Notes: a model not told the origin generated them from the sequence alone. DNA of 64,000 nucleotides from DATEOR01 sp035698665 (GCA_035698665.1 DASSBN010000026.1:1-64000), one strand, 5' to 3'; shown: positions 48,043 to 57,207, counted from the first letter of the stretch. Translations and numbers: made by a program.

Positions 48043-49158
48043 TTGGGAGACCGGAGGCGCGTGGCGTTCGCCGTCCTCTTCGCGCTCGCTGCGCTCGACG
48101 CCGCGGGCTACAGCATCATCGCGCCCGTCGTTCCCGAGATCGGGGATGCGACGGGCGCCGGGCCGGCGGTCATGGGTGCCCTGGTCGCCTGCTTCGCGAT
48201 CGGCCAGATGGTCGGCTACCCGCTCAGCGCCCGCCTGCTGCAGCGGGTGCATGCCCGGGCCGTTCTCCTCGCTTCGCTCTCCCTGACGATCGTCGGCGAC
48301 CTCGGCTTCGTCTTCGGTGAGAGCCTCGGCGTGTACTTCCCGGCTCGGCTCGTGCAGGGGATCGGGGCGGGCGGCCTCTGGATCGGGACGGCGTTCGCCA
48401 TTCTCGAGCGCTACCCGGGTGAGGAGTACAAGCGGCTCAGCGGGATCCTCGCCGCCTACGGCCTCGGAGCGATCGCGGGCCCGGCGATCGGAGGAGTCGG
48501 AGGGATCAGCGGGCCGTTCCTGCTCCACCTCGTGCTGGTGACGGCGCTCACCCTGGCGCTCCTGGCGATCGGTGCCCCGAAGAACACGGCCAAGTTCGGC
48601 TCCGACCGCGCCGCGCTCAGGACGCCGGGCTTCATGCTCGCCTCGGCCGGGATCCTCATGGTCGCGCTGACGCTCGGGACCTTCGACGGCCCCATGCCGC
48701 TCCACTTCGGCGAGCAGCTGAGCCAGGGCGAGATCGCCGCGCTCTACGTCTTGGCCGCGCTCGTCTCCTCGGGTGCCGCCGCGCTCGCGGGCCGCCGGCC
48801 GCCGCGGCTGATGCTCGGCGCCGCGACCGTGCTCATGACGCTTTCGATCGCCCTCGGCGGCTCGACCGAGGTCATCGGCCTCTGGGTGGTCGTCGCGATT
48901 CTCTGCGGGATCGGCGTCGGGGCGGGGGATGCGGGCTCGCTCGGCGTCCTCCTCGAGTCGATCGGGCTCGACCGCATCGTCCTCGCCATGGTCGTCTGGT
49001 CGCAGATCTGGGCGATCGGCTACCTCGTCGGCCCGGCGATCGGCGGAGGTGTGGCCGAGGCGTTCGGCTACGGAGCCTTGGGGCTCGTGCCGCTGGTGGC
49101 GAGCATGTTCGTCTTCGTGGGGTTCGCCAGGGTCCGGTCCGAGCCCGCGGCGGCCTGA
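48043..49158 (+). CDS. MFS-family transporter
   Basis: A 371-residue membrane protein with about twelve short helices, e.g. VAFAVLFALAALDAAGYSII, ALVACFAIGQMVGYPLSARL (with the G-x3-D/R-R-like loop), FPARLVQGIGAGGLWIGTAF. It moves small molecules with protons; the substrate is unknown. The start is uncertain: TTG 48043 or GTG 48061 (which has GGAGG only three bases before it). The last 91 bases overlap the converging purF. Confidence 0.85.
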   Translation: MGDRRRVAFAVLFALAALDAAGYSIIAPVVPEIGDATGAGPAVMGALVACFAIGQMVGYPLSARLLQRVHARAVLLASLSLTIVGDLGFVFGESLGVYFPARLVQGIGAGGLWIGTAFAILERYPGEEYKRLSGILAAYGLGAIAGPAIGGVGGISGPFLLHLVLVTALTLALLAIGAPKNTAKFGSDRAALRTPGFMLASAGILMVALTLGTFDGPMPLHFGEQLSQGEIAALYVLAALVSSGAAALAGRRPPRLMLGAATVLMTLSIALGGSTEVIGLWVVVAILCGIGVGAGDAGSLGVLLESIGLDRIVLAMVVWSQIWAIGYLVGPAIGGGVAEAFGYGALGLVPLVASMFVFVGFARVRSEPAAA

Positions 49159-50531
49159 CGCTCGAAGCGGAGCTTCGCGAGCTTGAGGTCGTCCGGGATC
49201 TGCGTCGGGTAGTCCCGCGTGAGGCAGGCGCGGCAGAAGGTGCCTTCCGGCCTGCGCGTGGAGTCCTGCAGGCCCTCCAGGGAGAGGTACGCGAGGCTCG
49301 TCGCGCCGAGCTGCTCCCGCACCTCCTCGACGGCGCGCCCGCCAGCGATCAGCTCGTCCTCGTCGGCCATGTCGATCCCGTAGAAGCACGGCGAGACGAT
49401 CGGAGGCGAGGAGATGCGCAGGTGCACCTCGAGCGCGCCTTCCTCGAAGAGCATCGCGACAATTTTGCGAGTCGTCGTGCCCCGCACGATCGAGTCGTCG
49501 ACGACGACGACACGCTTCCCGGAGACTTCGGCGAGCGGGTTGAACTTCGTCTTGATCCCGTGCTCGCGCAGTGCCTGGTCGGGTTGGATGAACGTGCGCC
49601 CGACGTAGCGGTTCTTGATCAGCCCTTCGGCGAACGGAATCCCGCTCGCACGCGCGAACCCGATCGCTGCAGGGGTGCCCGAATCGGGGACCGCCATGAC
49701 GAGGTCGGCCTCGACGGGCGCCTCGGAAGCCAGCCGCTCGCCCATCCGCACGCGCGCCCCGTGGAGCTCGACGCCGCGGAGCTTCGTGTCCGGGCGGGCG
49801 AAGTAGATGAACTCGAAGATGCACAGGGAGCCGCCGCCGGCGGGCTCGACGGCCTGCCGTGCCTCGTAGCCCGATTCGTCCACGATCACCATCTCGCCGG
49901 GCGCGAGCTCGCGCTCGACCTCGGCGCCGAGGAGGTCGAAGGCGCAGGTCTCGGAGGCCAGGAGCCAGTCGTTTTCGAGCCGGCCGAGGACGAGCGGCCG
50001 GATCCCGTGCGGGTCGCGGAAGCCGACGAGCTTCCCCTCGGCGAGGAGGACGGCCGAGAAGGCTCCCTCGATCTTCGCCATCGCGCCCGCCACGGCCCCT
50101 TCGAGCGGCCGCTCATCGCGCGCGATCAGCGCTGCGATCACCTCCGTGTCGGACGTGGAGCGAAGTCGCGCGCCTTCGGCGAGGAGCCCGGCCCGTAGCT
50201 CGCTCGTGTTCGTGAGATTGCCGTTGTGCCCAAGCGCGACGGTGCGCGCGCGTCCCTGCTGGATGATCGGCTGCGCGTTCGCCCAGTGCGTCGAGCCGGT
50301 CGTCGAGTAGCGGGCGTGCCCGACGGCGACCTGCCCGGTCAGGCCGCGAAGCTTCTGCTCGCTGAAGACCTGCGTGACGAGACCCATGTCGCGCAGAGCG
50401 GTGACACGGCCCTCGTCCGCGACCGCGATTCCGGCCGACTCCTGGCCGCGATGCTGCAGCGCGAAGAGGCCGAAGTACGTGAGCCGCGCAACGTCGCGGT
50501 CGGGGGCGTGGATGCCGAAGATCCCGCACAT
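49068..50531 (-). CDS. purF: Amidophosphoribosyltransferase
   Basis: A 487-residue protein. The glutaminase N-terminus is MCGIFGI, with Cys2 as nucleophile and no propeptide, followed by LTYFGLFALQHRGQESAGIA and GHNGNLTN. The PRPP loop is VVVVDDSIVRGTTT. Four Cys fit the Bacillus-type [4Fe-4S] sites: GSLCIFEF, VSPCFYG, and GTFCRACL. It commits PRPP to purine synthesis. The C-terminus has a 30-residue tail beyond LAKLRFE that overlaps the converging MFS gene. Coupled to purL by one base. Confidence 0.96.
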   Translation of the reverse strand: MCGIFGIHAPDRDVARLTYFGLFALQHRGQESAGIAVADEGRVTALRDMGLVTQVFSEQKLRGLTGQVAVGHARYSTTGSTHWANAQPIIQQGRARTVALGHNGNLTNTSELRAGLLAEGARLRSTSDTEVIAALIARDERPLEGAVAGAMAKIEGAFSAVLLAEGKLVGFRDPHGIRPLVLGRLENDWLLASETCAFDLLGAEVERELAPGEMVIVDESGYEARQAVEPAGGGSLCIFEFIYFARPDTKLRGVELHGARVRMGERLASEAPVEADLVMAVPDSGTPAAIGFARASGIPFAEGLIKNRYVGRTFIQPDQALREHGIKTKFNPLAEVSGKRVVVVDDSIVRGTTTRKIVAMLFEEGALEVHLRISSPPIVSPCFYGIDMADEDELIAGGRAVEEVREQLGATSLAYLSLEGLQDSTRRPEGTFCRACLTRDYPTQIPDDLKLAKLRFERQAAAGSDRTLANPTKTNMLATSGTSPKAP

Positions 50532-52618
50532 CAGACGTATCCTCCGGCGCGGGCGAGATCCGCGAGCTCGACGCCGAAGAGCTTCGAGCCTCCGGCTTCG
50601 CCGATCCGGCGGTACGGCATGCCCTCGAGCGCCGATTCGTCCTCGGAGCGGCACGCGACGACTGCCTGGCCTCCGCCCTCGCCGAACCAGACGACGGCGT
50701 CGTCCTCGAGCTCGACCTGCGCCCCGACCCCCGACCAGAGCGCCAGCTCGGCGAGCGCGACCGCGAGCCCTCCCTCGGCGCAGTCGTGGGAGGCGGTCAG
50801 CGTCGGGGCTGCGCGCCAGAGGAAGCGGACGAGCGCAGCCTCGGCGCCGAGATGAGGCCGCGGAGGCCTGCCGGCGGCGCCGCCGAGAAAGCGCGACTGG
50901 TACTCGGAGCCGTCGAGCGAGAGCTCCGGCGCGCCGATGACGTAGACAGCGTCGCCTTGCCGCCAGCCCGACGGGACGCGTCGCACATCGGCGACGAGGC
51001 CGACGCATCCGACGACCGGAGTCGGATAGATCGGGAAGCCGTCGGTCTCGTTGTAGAGCGACACATTGCCGGAGACGACCGGGATCCCGAGCGCCTCGCA
51101 TGCGAGAGACATGCCTTCGATCACCTCGGTCAGCTCCCAGGCGATCTCCGGCTTCTCTGGATTTCCGAAGTTGAGGCAGTCGGTGAGCGCGAGCGGCTTC
51201 CCGCCCGCGCACGCGACGTTACGCGCGGCTTCGAAGACGGCGAGCATCGCGCCGGTCTGCGGGTCGAGGCAGGCGATCCTGCCCGAGCCGTCGAGGGAGG
51301 CGGCGAGGCCGCGGTGGGACGGGCGCAGCCGCAGCACGGCGGCGTCGAGCCCGGGCCGGCGGACGGTGCGCGAGCCGACGAGGTGGTCGTAGCGGCGGTA
51401 CACCCAGGAGCGGCTCTTCAGGTTCGGCGTTCGCAAGAGGTCGACGAGCTCGGCCGGCTCGGGCTTGATCGCGCGGTGCGCGATCGGCGCCTGCAGCTTC
51501 CGGGGCCGTGTGGAGACGCGGTAGCGGGGAGTCTCCTCGGTGAGGAGCTCGGCCGGGATCTCGCCGACGACCTCGTCGTCCCAGAACATCCGCAACGCGC
51601 CGGAAGCGGTGACGACGCCGATGTCGGCGCATTCGAGCTCCCAGCGCGCGCACACCTCCGCGACCGCGTCGGGCCGGTCGGTGACGCAGACCATGCGCTC
51701 CTGGCTCTCCGAGATCATGACCTCGACGGGCTCCATGTCTGCCTCCCGCAGGGGCACGCGGTCGAGATGGACGTCGATGCCCACGCCGCCCCTCGCCATC
51801 TCCGACAGGGACGATGCGAGGCCGGCCGCGCCGAGATCCTGCAGCGACTGCACGAGCCCGCTCTCGACGAGCGCGAGGCTCGCCTCGATGAGCTTCTTGC
51901 CGGTGAAGGGGTCGCCGATCTGGACGGACGGGCGCTTGTCCTCGTCCTCGTCGGAGAGCTCCTGGCTCGCGAGCACACTCGCGCCACCGATCCCGTCGCG
52001 TCCCGTCGTCGCGCCGAACAGGAGCACGTGGTTGCCCGCGCCGCCGGCTTCCGCGCGCGTCACGCGATCCGTCGGGAGGAGGCCGACGCACATCGCGTTC
52101 ACGAGCGGGTTCGAGGCGTAGGTGTCGTCGAAGACCGTGTCGCCGCCCACCGTGGGCACGCCGACGCAGTTGCCGTAGTGGCCGATTCCGCCCACCGCAC
52201 GGCCGAACTCGAACCCCGGACTGCCGAACCGCAGGCCGTCGAGGAGCGCGATCGGGCGGGCGCCCATGGCGACGATGTCGCGGAGGATTCCGCCGACGCC
52301 GGTCGCCGCGCCCTGGAACGGCTCGACGGCGGAGGGGTGGTTGGGGCTCTCGACCTTGAACGCGACGGCCTCGCCTTCGCCGAGGTCGACGACGCCTGCG
52401 TTCTCACCCGGCCCCTGGAGGACGCCCGCGCCCTCCGTCGGGAAGCGCTTCAAGAGCAGCGCCGAGTGCTTGTAGCCGCAGTGCTCGGACCAGAGGAGCG
52501 AGAAAACAGCCAGCTCGAAGTCGTTTGGCCGGCGGCCGAGCAGTGTCTCGATACGGTCGAACTCCCCGTCCGTGAGGCCGAGCGCGCGATGCAACGGGCG
52601 GTGAGCAACGGAGCTCAA
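50531..52618 (-). CDS. purL: FGAM synthase, large subunit (small type)
   Basis: A 695-residue protein. It has WSEHCGYKHSALLL, FKVESPNHPSAVEPFQGAAT, GVGGILRDIVAMGARPIALL, GNCVGVPTVGGD, and HDCAEGGLAVALAELALW, the PurM-like duplicated fold. It lacks the glutaminase domain, which is supplied by PurQ (58524), with PurS (59207) as the third chain. The TTG start follows GGGGAGG by four bases. Confidence 0.96.
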   Translation of the reverse strand: MSSVAHRPLHRALGLTDGEFDRIETLLGRRPNDFELAVFSLLWSEHCGYKHSALLLKRFPTEGAGVLQGPGENAGVVDLGEGEAVAFKVESPNHPSAVEPFQGAATGVGGILRDIVAMGARPIALLDGLRFGSPGFEFGRAVGGIGHYGNCVGVPTVGGDTVFDDTYASNPLVNAMCVGLLPTDRVTRAEAGGAGNHVLLFGATTGRDGIGGASVLASQELSDEDEDKRPSVQIGDPFTGKKLIEASLALVESGLVQSLQDLGAAGLASSLSEMARGGVGIDVHLDRVPLREADMEPVEVMISESQERMVCVTDRPDAVAEVCARWELECADIGVVTASGALRMFWDDEVVGEIPAELLTEETPRYRVSTRPRKLQAPIAHRAIKPEPAELVDLLRTPNLKSRSWVYRRYDHLVGSRTVRRPGLDAAVLRLRPSHRGLAASLDGSGRIACLDPQTGAMLAVFEAARNVACAGGKPLALTDCLNFGNPEKPEIAWELTEVIEGMSLACEALGIPVVSGNVSLYNETDGFPIYPTPVVGCVGLVADVRRVPSGWRQGDAVYVIGAPELSLDGSEYQSRFLGGAAGRPPRPHLGAEAALVRFLWRAAPTLTASHDCAEGGLAVALAELALWSGVGAQVELEDDAVVWFGEGGGQAVVACRSEDESALEGMPYRRIGEAGGSKLFGVELADLARAGGYV

Positions 52619-52672
52619 GAGGCCTCCCCAACCATATCGAGTCGAGCGGAAGGCGAGGAGGCCTTTCGTCGT

Positions 52673-52678
52673 TAGGGT
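52673..52678 (+). promoter_or_regulatory. -10 box of the EamA transporter gene
   Basis: TAGGGT, seven bases before the GTG at 52686; leaderless pattern, in the purL/EamA divergent gap. Confidence 0.45.
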
Positions 52679-52685
52679 CCAAGTC

Positions 52686-53603
52686 GTGCGCGGCTACGTC
52701 GTGATGCTCGGAGTCCTGGCCGCTTCCTGGGGAGCGTCGTACCTCTTCATCAAGGTCGCGGTCGAGGACCTCGAGCCCGCGCCGATGATGTGCCTGCGGC
52801 TGATCCTCGCCTTTGCCGCGCTCTTCCCGGTCCTCGCGTTCGCCTCGGGCTTTCGAGGTGCGGTCTCGGCGATCAAGGAGACCGGGCGCGGGGGCGCGTT
52901 GCTCGGCCTCATCAACATGGCGATTCCTTTCACGCTCATCGCGTGGGGGGAAAAGCACATCGACTCCGGGGTCGCCGCGATCGCGAACTCGACGGTACCG
53001 ATCTTCGTCGCGCTCCTGGCCATCCCGTTCCGACCCAGCGAGCGCGTGACGGGAATGCGTCTCTTCGGCGTCCTTCTCGGCCTCGTGGGCGTCGGCGTCC
53101 TCACCGGTCTCGACCCGGAGGGGGGCTGGTGGGCGATCGCCGGAACGCTCGCGGTGGTCCTTGCGTCATTCTCCTACGCCTGCGCGAACCTCTATGCGCC
53201 GGCCCGCTTCGGCCAGACGGAGCCGATTGTCGTTGCCGCGACGACGACCTTCTGGGGGATGATCCTGCTGCTCCCGGTGTCGCTCTTCCAGCTTCCGGAC
53301 GAGATGCCGGGCTGGAAGGCGCTCGCCTCGGTCGCCGCCCTCGGCCTCATCGGGACCGCGTTCGCCACGTTGATCCTCTATCGCATGCTGAATACGTACG
53401 GCTCGTCGCGCACCTCGCTCGTCACGTATCTCCTCCCGCCGATGGCGCTCTTCTACGGCGTGACGATCCTCGACGAGCAGATCCACCTGAACGCGGCGCT
53501 CGGCCTCGTCCTCATCCTCGCGGGCGTCGCGCTCGGCTCGGGCATCTTCAAGGTCGTGCGGGGCCGCCGGGACGAGCCCGCCCCGGCGACCCCACGCGCT
53601 TGA
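52686..53603 (+). CDS. EamA/DMT-superfamily transporter
   Basis: A 305-residue protein with ten helices in two EamA repeats. It opens VMLGVLAASWGASYLFIKVA, has IAWGEKHIDSGVAAIANSTV, and the second repeat ends SSRTSLVTYLLPPMALFYGV. These are drug/metabolite exporters, often of amino acids or purine-like compounds. Divergent from purL; the substrate is unknown. Confidence 0.9.
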   Translation: MRGYVVMLGVLAASWGASYLFIKVAVEDLEPAPMMCLRLILAFAALFPVLAFASGFRGAVSAIKETGRGGALLGLINMAIPFTLIAWGEKHIDSGVAAIANSTVPIFVALLAIPFRPSERVTGMRLFGVLLGLVGVGVLTGLDPEGGWWAIAGTLAVVLASFSYACANLYAPARFGQTEPIVVAATTTFWGMILLLPVSLFQLPDEMPGWKALASVAALGLIGTAFATLILYRMLNTYGSSRTSLVTYLLPPMALFYGVTILDEQIHLNAALGLVLILAGVALGSGIFKVVRGRRDEPAPATPRA

Positions 53604-53609
53604 GCTCGA

Positions 53610-54095
53610 TCAGACGCCCGTAACCGCGAACCAGCTGCCGCCGCCCGACGTCACGAAGACGATCGGGGCGAAGCACGGCGATGGAAGCGCGACCTTGGCG
53701 TTGATCTCCGCATCCCCGGTCGTGGTCGCCGGCACCGGGTCGGTGGAGACGTTCACCGTCGTCGGCAGGCCTGCTGCGTCGCTCGAGAGACAGCTGACGA
53801 CTCCTTTGAACGTCGGCGAGGGATTCGCACCGCTGCTCACGAGGACGAGCCCCTCGACTTCGATCTTCAGCCTCCCGTCAGCGCGGAGCTTGCCTTCCGC
53901 GGACTCGAGCTTCCACGGAACACCGCCGCCGTTCACGCCGCGGACCGGGTTCGTCGGCCCCGTATAGGGCGGCACGACCGGCGCCATGGTGTCGAACTTG
54001 AGGACGGTGCGCGCGTCCCCGCTGGACACCGCCGCTGTCACGCCGATCGCGGCCACTGCAACCACGGCGGCGAGGACTGCCAAGAGCTTCTTCAT
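53610..54095 (-). CDS. Secreted protein of unknown function
   Basis: A 161-residue protein. A lysine-start signal peptide (MKKLLAVLAAVVAVAAIGVTA) is cleaved at about 25. The mature part, rich in Gly/Val/Pro/Thr, has VPWKLESAEGKLRADGRLKI, VEGLVLVSSGANPSPTFKGV and two Cys (SCLSSD, PCFAP) likely forming a disulfide. The strand-rich pattern suggests one beta-sandwich. AAGGAGACGGG precedes the ATG. I do not recognise a named family. Confidence 0.7.
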   Translation of the reverse strand: MKKLLAVLAAVVAVAAIGVTAAVSSGDARTVLKFDTMAPVVPPYTGPTNPVRGVNGGGVPWKLESAEGKLRADGRLKIEVEGLVLVSSGANPSPTFKGVVSCLSSDAAGLPTTVNVSTDPVPATTTGDAEINAKVALPSPCFAPIVFVTSGGGSWFAVTGV

Positions 54096-54168
54096 CCCGT
54101 CTCCTTCCCTCGAGGATTCTCGGGACCTGCATACGCAGCCCGCCCGGCAGCGGTTCTTTGTCGTTCGC

Positions 54169-54174
54169 TAGGCT
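54169..54174 (+). promoter_or_regulatory. -10 box of the glyoxalase gene
   Basis: TAGGCT, eight bases before the ATG at 54183; leaderless pattern. Confidence 0.45.
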
Positions 54175-54182
54175 CGCGGGCG

Positions 54183-54554
54183 ATGGAGCTCATCCACACC
54201 TGCTACCGCATCACCGATCCCGAACGGTCGGTCGCGTTCTACGAGGCGCTCGGCTTCGAAAAACGACGCGAGCTGCCGATCCGCGACGAGGCGGTCAACA
54301 TCTTCATGGGCCTCCCGGGGGACGGTGACCGGCTCGAGCTCACCCACAACTTCGGCGTCGACTCCTACGAGCTCGGCACCGGTTACGGGCACGTCGCGCT
54401 CACCGTGGACGACCTCGACGGGACGCTCGCCGAGCTGGCCGGGCAGGGGATCGAGCCCGAGCGCCCGCCGTACAGGGTGCGTGAGGGCGGCTCACGGCTT
54501 TGCTTCGTCCGCGACCCGGACGGCTACCGGGTCGAGCTGATCGAGCGGGCGTAG
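54183..54554 (+). CDS. Lactoylglutathione lyase-like VOC protein
   Basis: A 123-residue glyoxalase I-type protein. It has MELIHTCYRITDPERSVAFY with His5, LELTHNFGVDSYELGTGYGH with the Glu and second His, and RDPDGYRVELIERA with the final Glu. All four metal ligands are in the GloA order. Actinobacteria lack glutathione, so the cofactor would be another thiol such as mycothiol or bacillithiol. It detoxifies methylglyoxal-type aldehydes. Confidence 0.85.
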   Translation: MELIHTCYRITDPERSVAFYEALGFEKRRELPIRDEAVNIFMGLPGDGDRLELTHNFGVDSYELGTGYGHVALTVDDLDGTLAELAGQGIEPERPPYRVREGGSRLCFVRDPDGYRVELIERA

Positions 54555-54602
54555 TCGGCGAGCCGGGTCGGCCCCGGCGATTCCGCTTCCTGAAGGGCCC
54601 GT

Positions 54603-54608
54603 TATGCT
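54603..54608 (+). promoter_or_regulatory. Possible -10 box of the M28 peptidase gene
   Basis: TATGCT, about 62 bases before the ATG. The leader between them contains the inverted repeat at 54625-54650. Confidence 0.35.
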
Positions 54609-54624
54609 CCCGCACCACAGCGGG

Positions 54625-54650
54625 ACGACTGATCGATGTCGTTCAGTCGT
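54625..54650. repeat. Perfect 8-base inverted repeat in the leader of the M28 peptidase gene
   Basis: ACGACTGA, ten bases, TCAGTCGT. Placed between the -10 box and the GGGGAGGTAGGG ribosome site; an operator or a translation-controlling hairpin. Confidence 0.45.
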
Positions 54651-54670
54651 GAACTGGGGAGGTAGGGAAC

Positions 54671-56242
54671 ATGTCCGTATTTGCACGGGCGCTCGGGCGC
54701 AGGCACGTCCGAGTGCTTGCAATCGTCGCCGTCGCGTTGGCGACAGCGCTGCCCGTCGGCAAGGCGCAGGCTGCGCCTTCGCAGGCGGATTGCGACGCTC
54801 GCGCGAATAACACCCCGGAGAAGATCATCGAATGCATCCGGGTCGGCCAGGTGCGGGCACATCAGGCCGCGCTCCAGGCCATCGCCGACGCAAACGGAGG
54901 GAATCGCTTCGCGGGGCTCGCCGGCCACAACGCGTCGATCGACTACGTCGTCGACCGGGTCGAAGCGGCGGGCTGGAACGTCCATCTGCAGGAGTTCGAC
55001 TACACGGCATACCGCGAGCTCGGGCCTTCGGCCCTGCAGCAGACGGCGCCGAACTCCATCACATACGTCGAAGGGACCGACTTCGGCGTGATCGACCAGT
55101 CGGACCCGGGAGACGTCACGGCGCCGGTCACCAACGTCGATCTTCAGTTCGGGCTCGGCAACGGGTCGACCAGCGGTTGCGAGGCGTCGGACTTCGCCGG
55201 CTTCCCGGCGGGGAACATCGCCCTCCTTCAGCGCGGCGTCTGCACCTTCGAGCTGAAGGCCGAGAACGCCGCGGCCGCCGGTGCGATCGGGATCGTCATC
55301 TTCAACCAGGGGAACACGCCCGACCGGATGGGCATCCCGCCGGTGACGCTCACGGCCAACAACACGAGCGGCATTCCGGTGATCGGAATCACGTATCCGC
55401 TCGGCGACGAGCTGGCGCACACGCCGGGTCTCAACATGCGGGTCTTCGCCAACACCGAGCGCATGACTCTGCCGACCGCGAACGTGATCGCGGAGAAGAC
55501 CGGCGCGAACGACGACAACGTCGTCATGGCCGGAGCGCACCTCGACTCGGTGCTCGCCGGACCGGGGATCAACGACAACGGCTCCGGCAGCGCCGTCCTC
55601 CTCGAGGTGGCGGAGCAGCTCGCGCACGTGAAGCTGCAGAACACCGTTCGGCTCGCGTGGTGGACCGCCGAGGAGAGCGGTCTCGTGGGGTCGACGAACT
55701 ACGTCAACAGCCTGAGCGAAGAGGAGCTCGGACGGATCGGGCTCTACATGAACTTCGACATGGTTGGGTCACCGAACTACATCTTCATGACCCAGGACGC
55801 CGATCAGTCGAGCTTCACGGGTCCGGTCATCCCGGACGGCTCGGTGGCGATCGAGGATCTCTTCGAGTCCTTCTACACCAAGCAGGGTGAGCCCTACGAC
55901 GACGCCGCGTTCGACGGACGCAGCGACTATCAGGCGTTCATCTTGAACGACATTCCAGCCGGCGGTCTCTTCACCGGCGCGGAGGTTCCGAAGACCGCGG
56001 AGCAGGCGGGAATCTGGGGCGGCACCGTAGGTGCGCCGTTCGACCCGTGCTACCACCAGGCCTGCGACACGTTCGCGAACAACAACAATCACGCCCTTGC
56101 CGTCAACGCCGATCTGATCGGCACGGCGGTGCTCATGTACTCGTACTCGACGAAGTCCGTGAACGGCGTGGCGGGGAAGAAGATCCCGGGCACCTTCCGT
56201 CTCCCGGCTCCGGCCGGCTCGGAAGGGACGTTCGTTCCGTAG
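54671..56242 (+). CDS. Secreted M28-family metallopeptidase with PA domain
   Basis: A 523-residue protein. The signal peptide ends KAQAAP (about 34). A protease-associated (PA) insert spans about 155-270 (FPAGNIALLQRGVCTFELKA, IGIVIFNQGN). The M28 zinc sites are His in AGAHLDSV (about 290), Asp in GINDNGSGSAV (about 303), Glu-Glu in WTAEESG (about 335), Asp in NFDMVGS (about 363) and His in CYHQACD (about 462). All two-zinc ligands are present. It is an aminopeptidase-type exoenzyme that works with the subtilases on external peptides. A strong ribosome site (GGGGAGG) precedes the ATG. Confidence 0.93.
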   Translation: MSVFARALGRRHVRVLAIVAVALATALPVGKAQAAPSQADCDARANNTPEKIIECIRVGQVRAHQAALQAIADANGGNRFAGLAGHNASIDYVVDRVEAAGWNVHLQEFDYTAYRELGPSALQQTAPNSITYVEGTDFGVIDQSDPGDVTAPVTNVDLQFGLGNGSTSGCEASDFAGFPAGNIALLQRGVCTFELKAENAAAAGAIGIVIFNQGNTPDRMGIPPVTLTANNTSGIPVIGITYPLGDELAHTPGLNMRVFANTERMTLPTANVIAEKTGANDDNVVMAGAHLDSVLAGPGINDNGSGSAVLLEVAEQLAHVKLQNTVRLAWWTAEESGLVGSTNYVNSLSEEELGRIGLYMNFDMVGSPNYIFMTQDADQSSFTGPVIPDGSVAIEDLFESFYTKQGEPYDDAAFDGRSDYQAFILNDIPAGGLFTGAEVPKTAEQAGIWGGTVGAPFDPCYHQACDTFANNNNHALAVNADLIGTAVLMYSYSTKSVNGVAGKKIPGTFRLPAPAGSEGTFVP

Positions 56243-56255
56243 AACCCGGACGACG

Positions 56256-56286
56256 GGAGGGGGCGGCCGGAGCGGCTGCCCCCTCC
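56256..56286. terminator. Hairpin terminator between the M28 gene and the converging methyltransferase-like gene
   Basis: GGAGGGGGC (56256-56264) pairs with GCCCCCTCC (56278-56286), with further partial pairing inside. No T-run. Confidence 0.55.
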
Positions 56287-56297
56287 TCGGTTTCGGC

Positions 56298-57146
56298 TCA
56301 ACCGGCGGCGCACGGCGGTTGGTACTCGCCGACGAGGACACCGTGGCCCACGAGCGCGACCCCGAAGACCTCGACCCCGGGTAGCTCGTCCCAGAGCCGG
56401 CCGCACTCGAGCGCCGAATCGGAGAGCGCGTCGTCGAGGTAGAAACGGAAGCCGTCGGGGAGCAGGGGGAGCAGGGTCTCGAGGACGGCCCAGCGCGAAA
56501 AGGGCCCTCCTGCCTTGCTCGGCCCGTCGATGAAGACGAGGTCGGGAGGGTCTGCTTCGAGTCCGGCAAGGACCGCCTGCGGGAGGTCGTACGCCTTGAT
56601 CGTGCGACCGGCGATCGTTCTCTGCACGAGGGGCGCGTGCTGGATGGTTGCGAGCTCGGCCAGTTCGAGCTCGGAGACGAGCGCACGGGACTCCGCACAG
56701 AAATCCTCGTTCTCCTCCACGGAGACAACGGCCGGCCGGCGCGCTCCGGGCGCGCTCTCGGCCATGTAGCGGGCGAGGCAGGCCGTGCTCACGCCGCTGC
56801 CGAATTCGAGGATCCGCCTGGGCGGGACGGCGCGGATCTCGCCCTCGACCAGGTTCATGGTCTGCGCGGAGATCGTCCAGTCGCCGAGCCGTCGGTCGGC
56901 GAGGCGCTCCGAGAGGAAGGGGTTGTCGAGCGCCGTTCCTCGCCTGACGACGCTCGCCGCGCGGAACGTGAGGATGTTCGGCCGGCCGCCGAACCGACGG
57001 AGGCGGAGCAGGGTCGGCAGAGGCACCGGTCTCCCGCGGGCCCAGCGGCGCAGCGCAGTCTTCGCCAATCGGACGATTGCCCGCCTCGGGAGCGAGCGGG
57101 CGGTTTCCGCGCTCGTCAAGGCCCCACGCGCGAGCGTAAGAAGCAC
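56298..57146 (-). CDS. Class I SAM-dependent methyltransferase-like protein
   Basis: A 282-residue protein. The basic N-terminal 70 residues precede a Rossmann methyltransferase domain. Motif I is ILEFGSGVSTACLARYM (about 110-126), acidic post-I is VVSVEENEDFC, and later strands are DLVFIDGPSKAGGPFSRWAV and GFRFYLDDA. The DGPS segment resembles the catalytic region of methyltransferases such as those acting on small molecules, including O-methyltransferases. It starts GTG, divergent from the DppB-type permease, with the 18-base motif between. The substrate is unknown. Confidence 0.7.
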   Translation of the reverse strand: MLLTLARGALTSAETARSLPRRAIVRLAKTALRRWARGRPVPLPTLLRLRRFGGRPNILTFRAASVVRRGTALDNPFLSERLADRRLGDWTISAQTMNLVEGEIRAVPPRRILEFGSGVSTACLARYMAESAPGARRPAVVSVEENEDFCAESRALVSELELAELATIQHAPLVQRTIAGRTIKAYDLPQAVLAGLEADPPDLVFIDGPSKAGGPFSRWAVLETLLPLLPDGFRFYLDDALSDSALECGRLWDELPGVEVFGVALVGHGVLVGEYQPPCAAG

Positions 57147-57169
57147 TTACTCTCGCGCCAAGAAATTGA

Positions 57170-57187
57170 AGTGGTGGTGATGCTCAC
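57170..57187 (+). repeat. 18-base motif, copy 2 (before the DppB-type permease gene)
   Basis: AGTGGTGGTGATGCTCAC, identical to 12694-12711. CAAGAA precedes both copies and GGCA follows 5-6 bases after both. Confidence 0.5.
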
Positions 57188-57207
57188 GATTAGGGCAAGC
57201 TCAGTAG

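Noticed and set aside
46228..49824. 1198-codon minus-strand frame across the aminotransferase, dehydrogenase and MFS genes
   Set aside because: Contains no motif and crosses a REP palindrome; an artefact of high GC.
50532..51212. Extension of purF into purL (longer in-frame start)
   Set aside because: PurF must start Met-Cys for its catalytic N-terminal cysteine; the ATG at 50531 gives exactly that and couples to purL.
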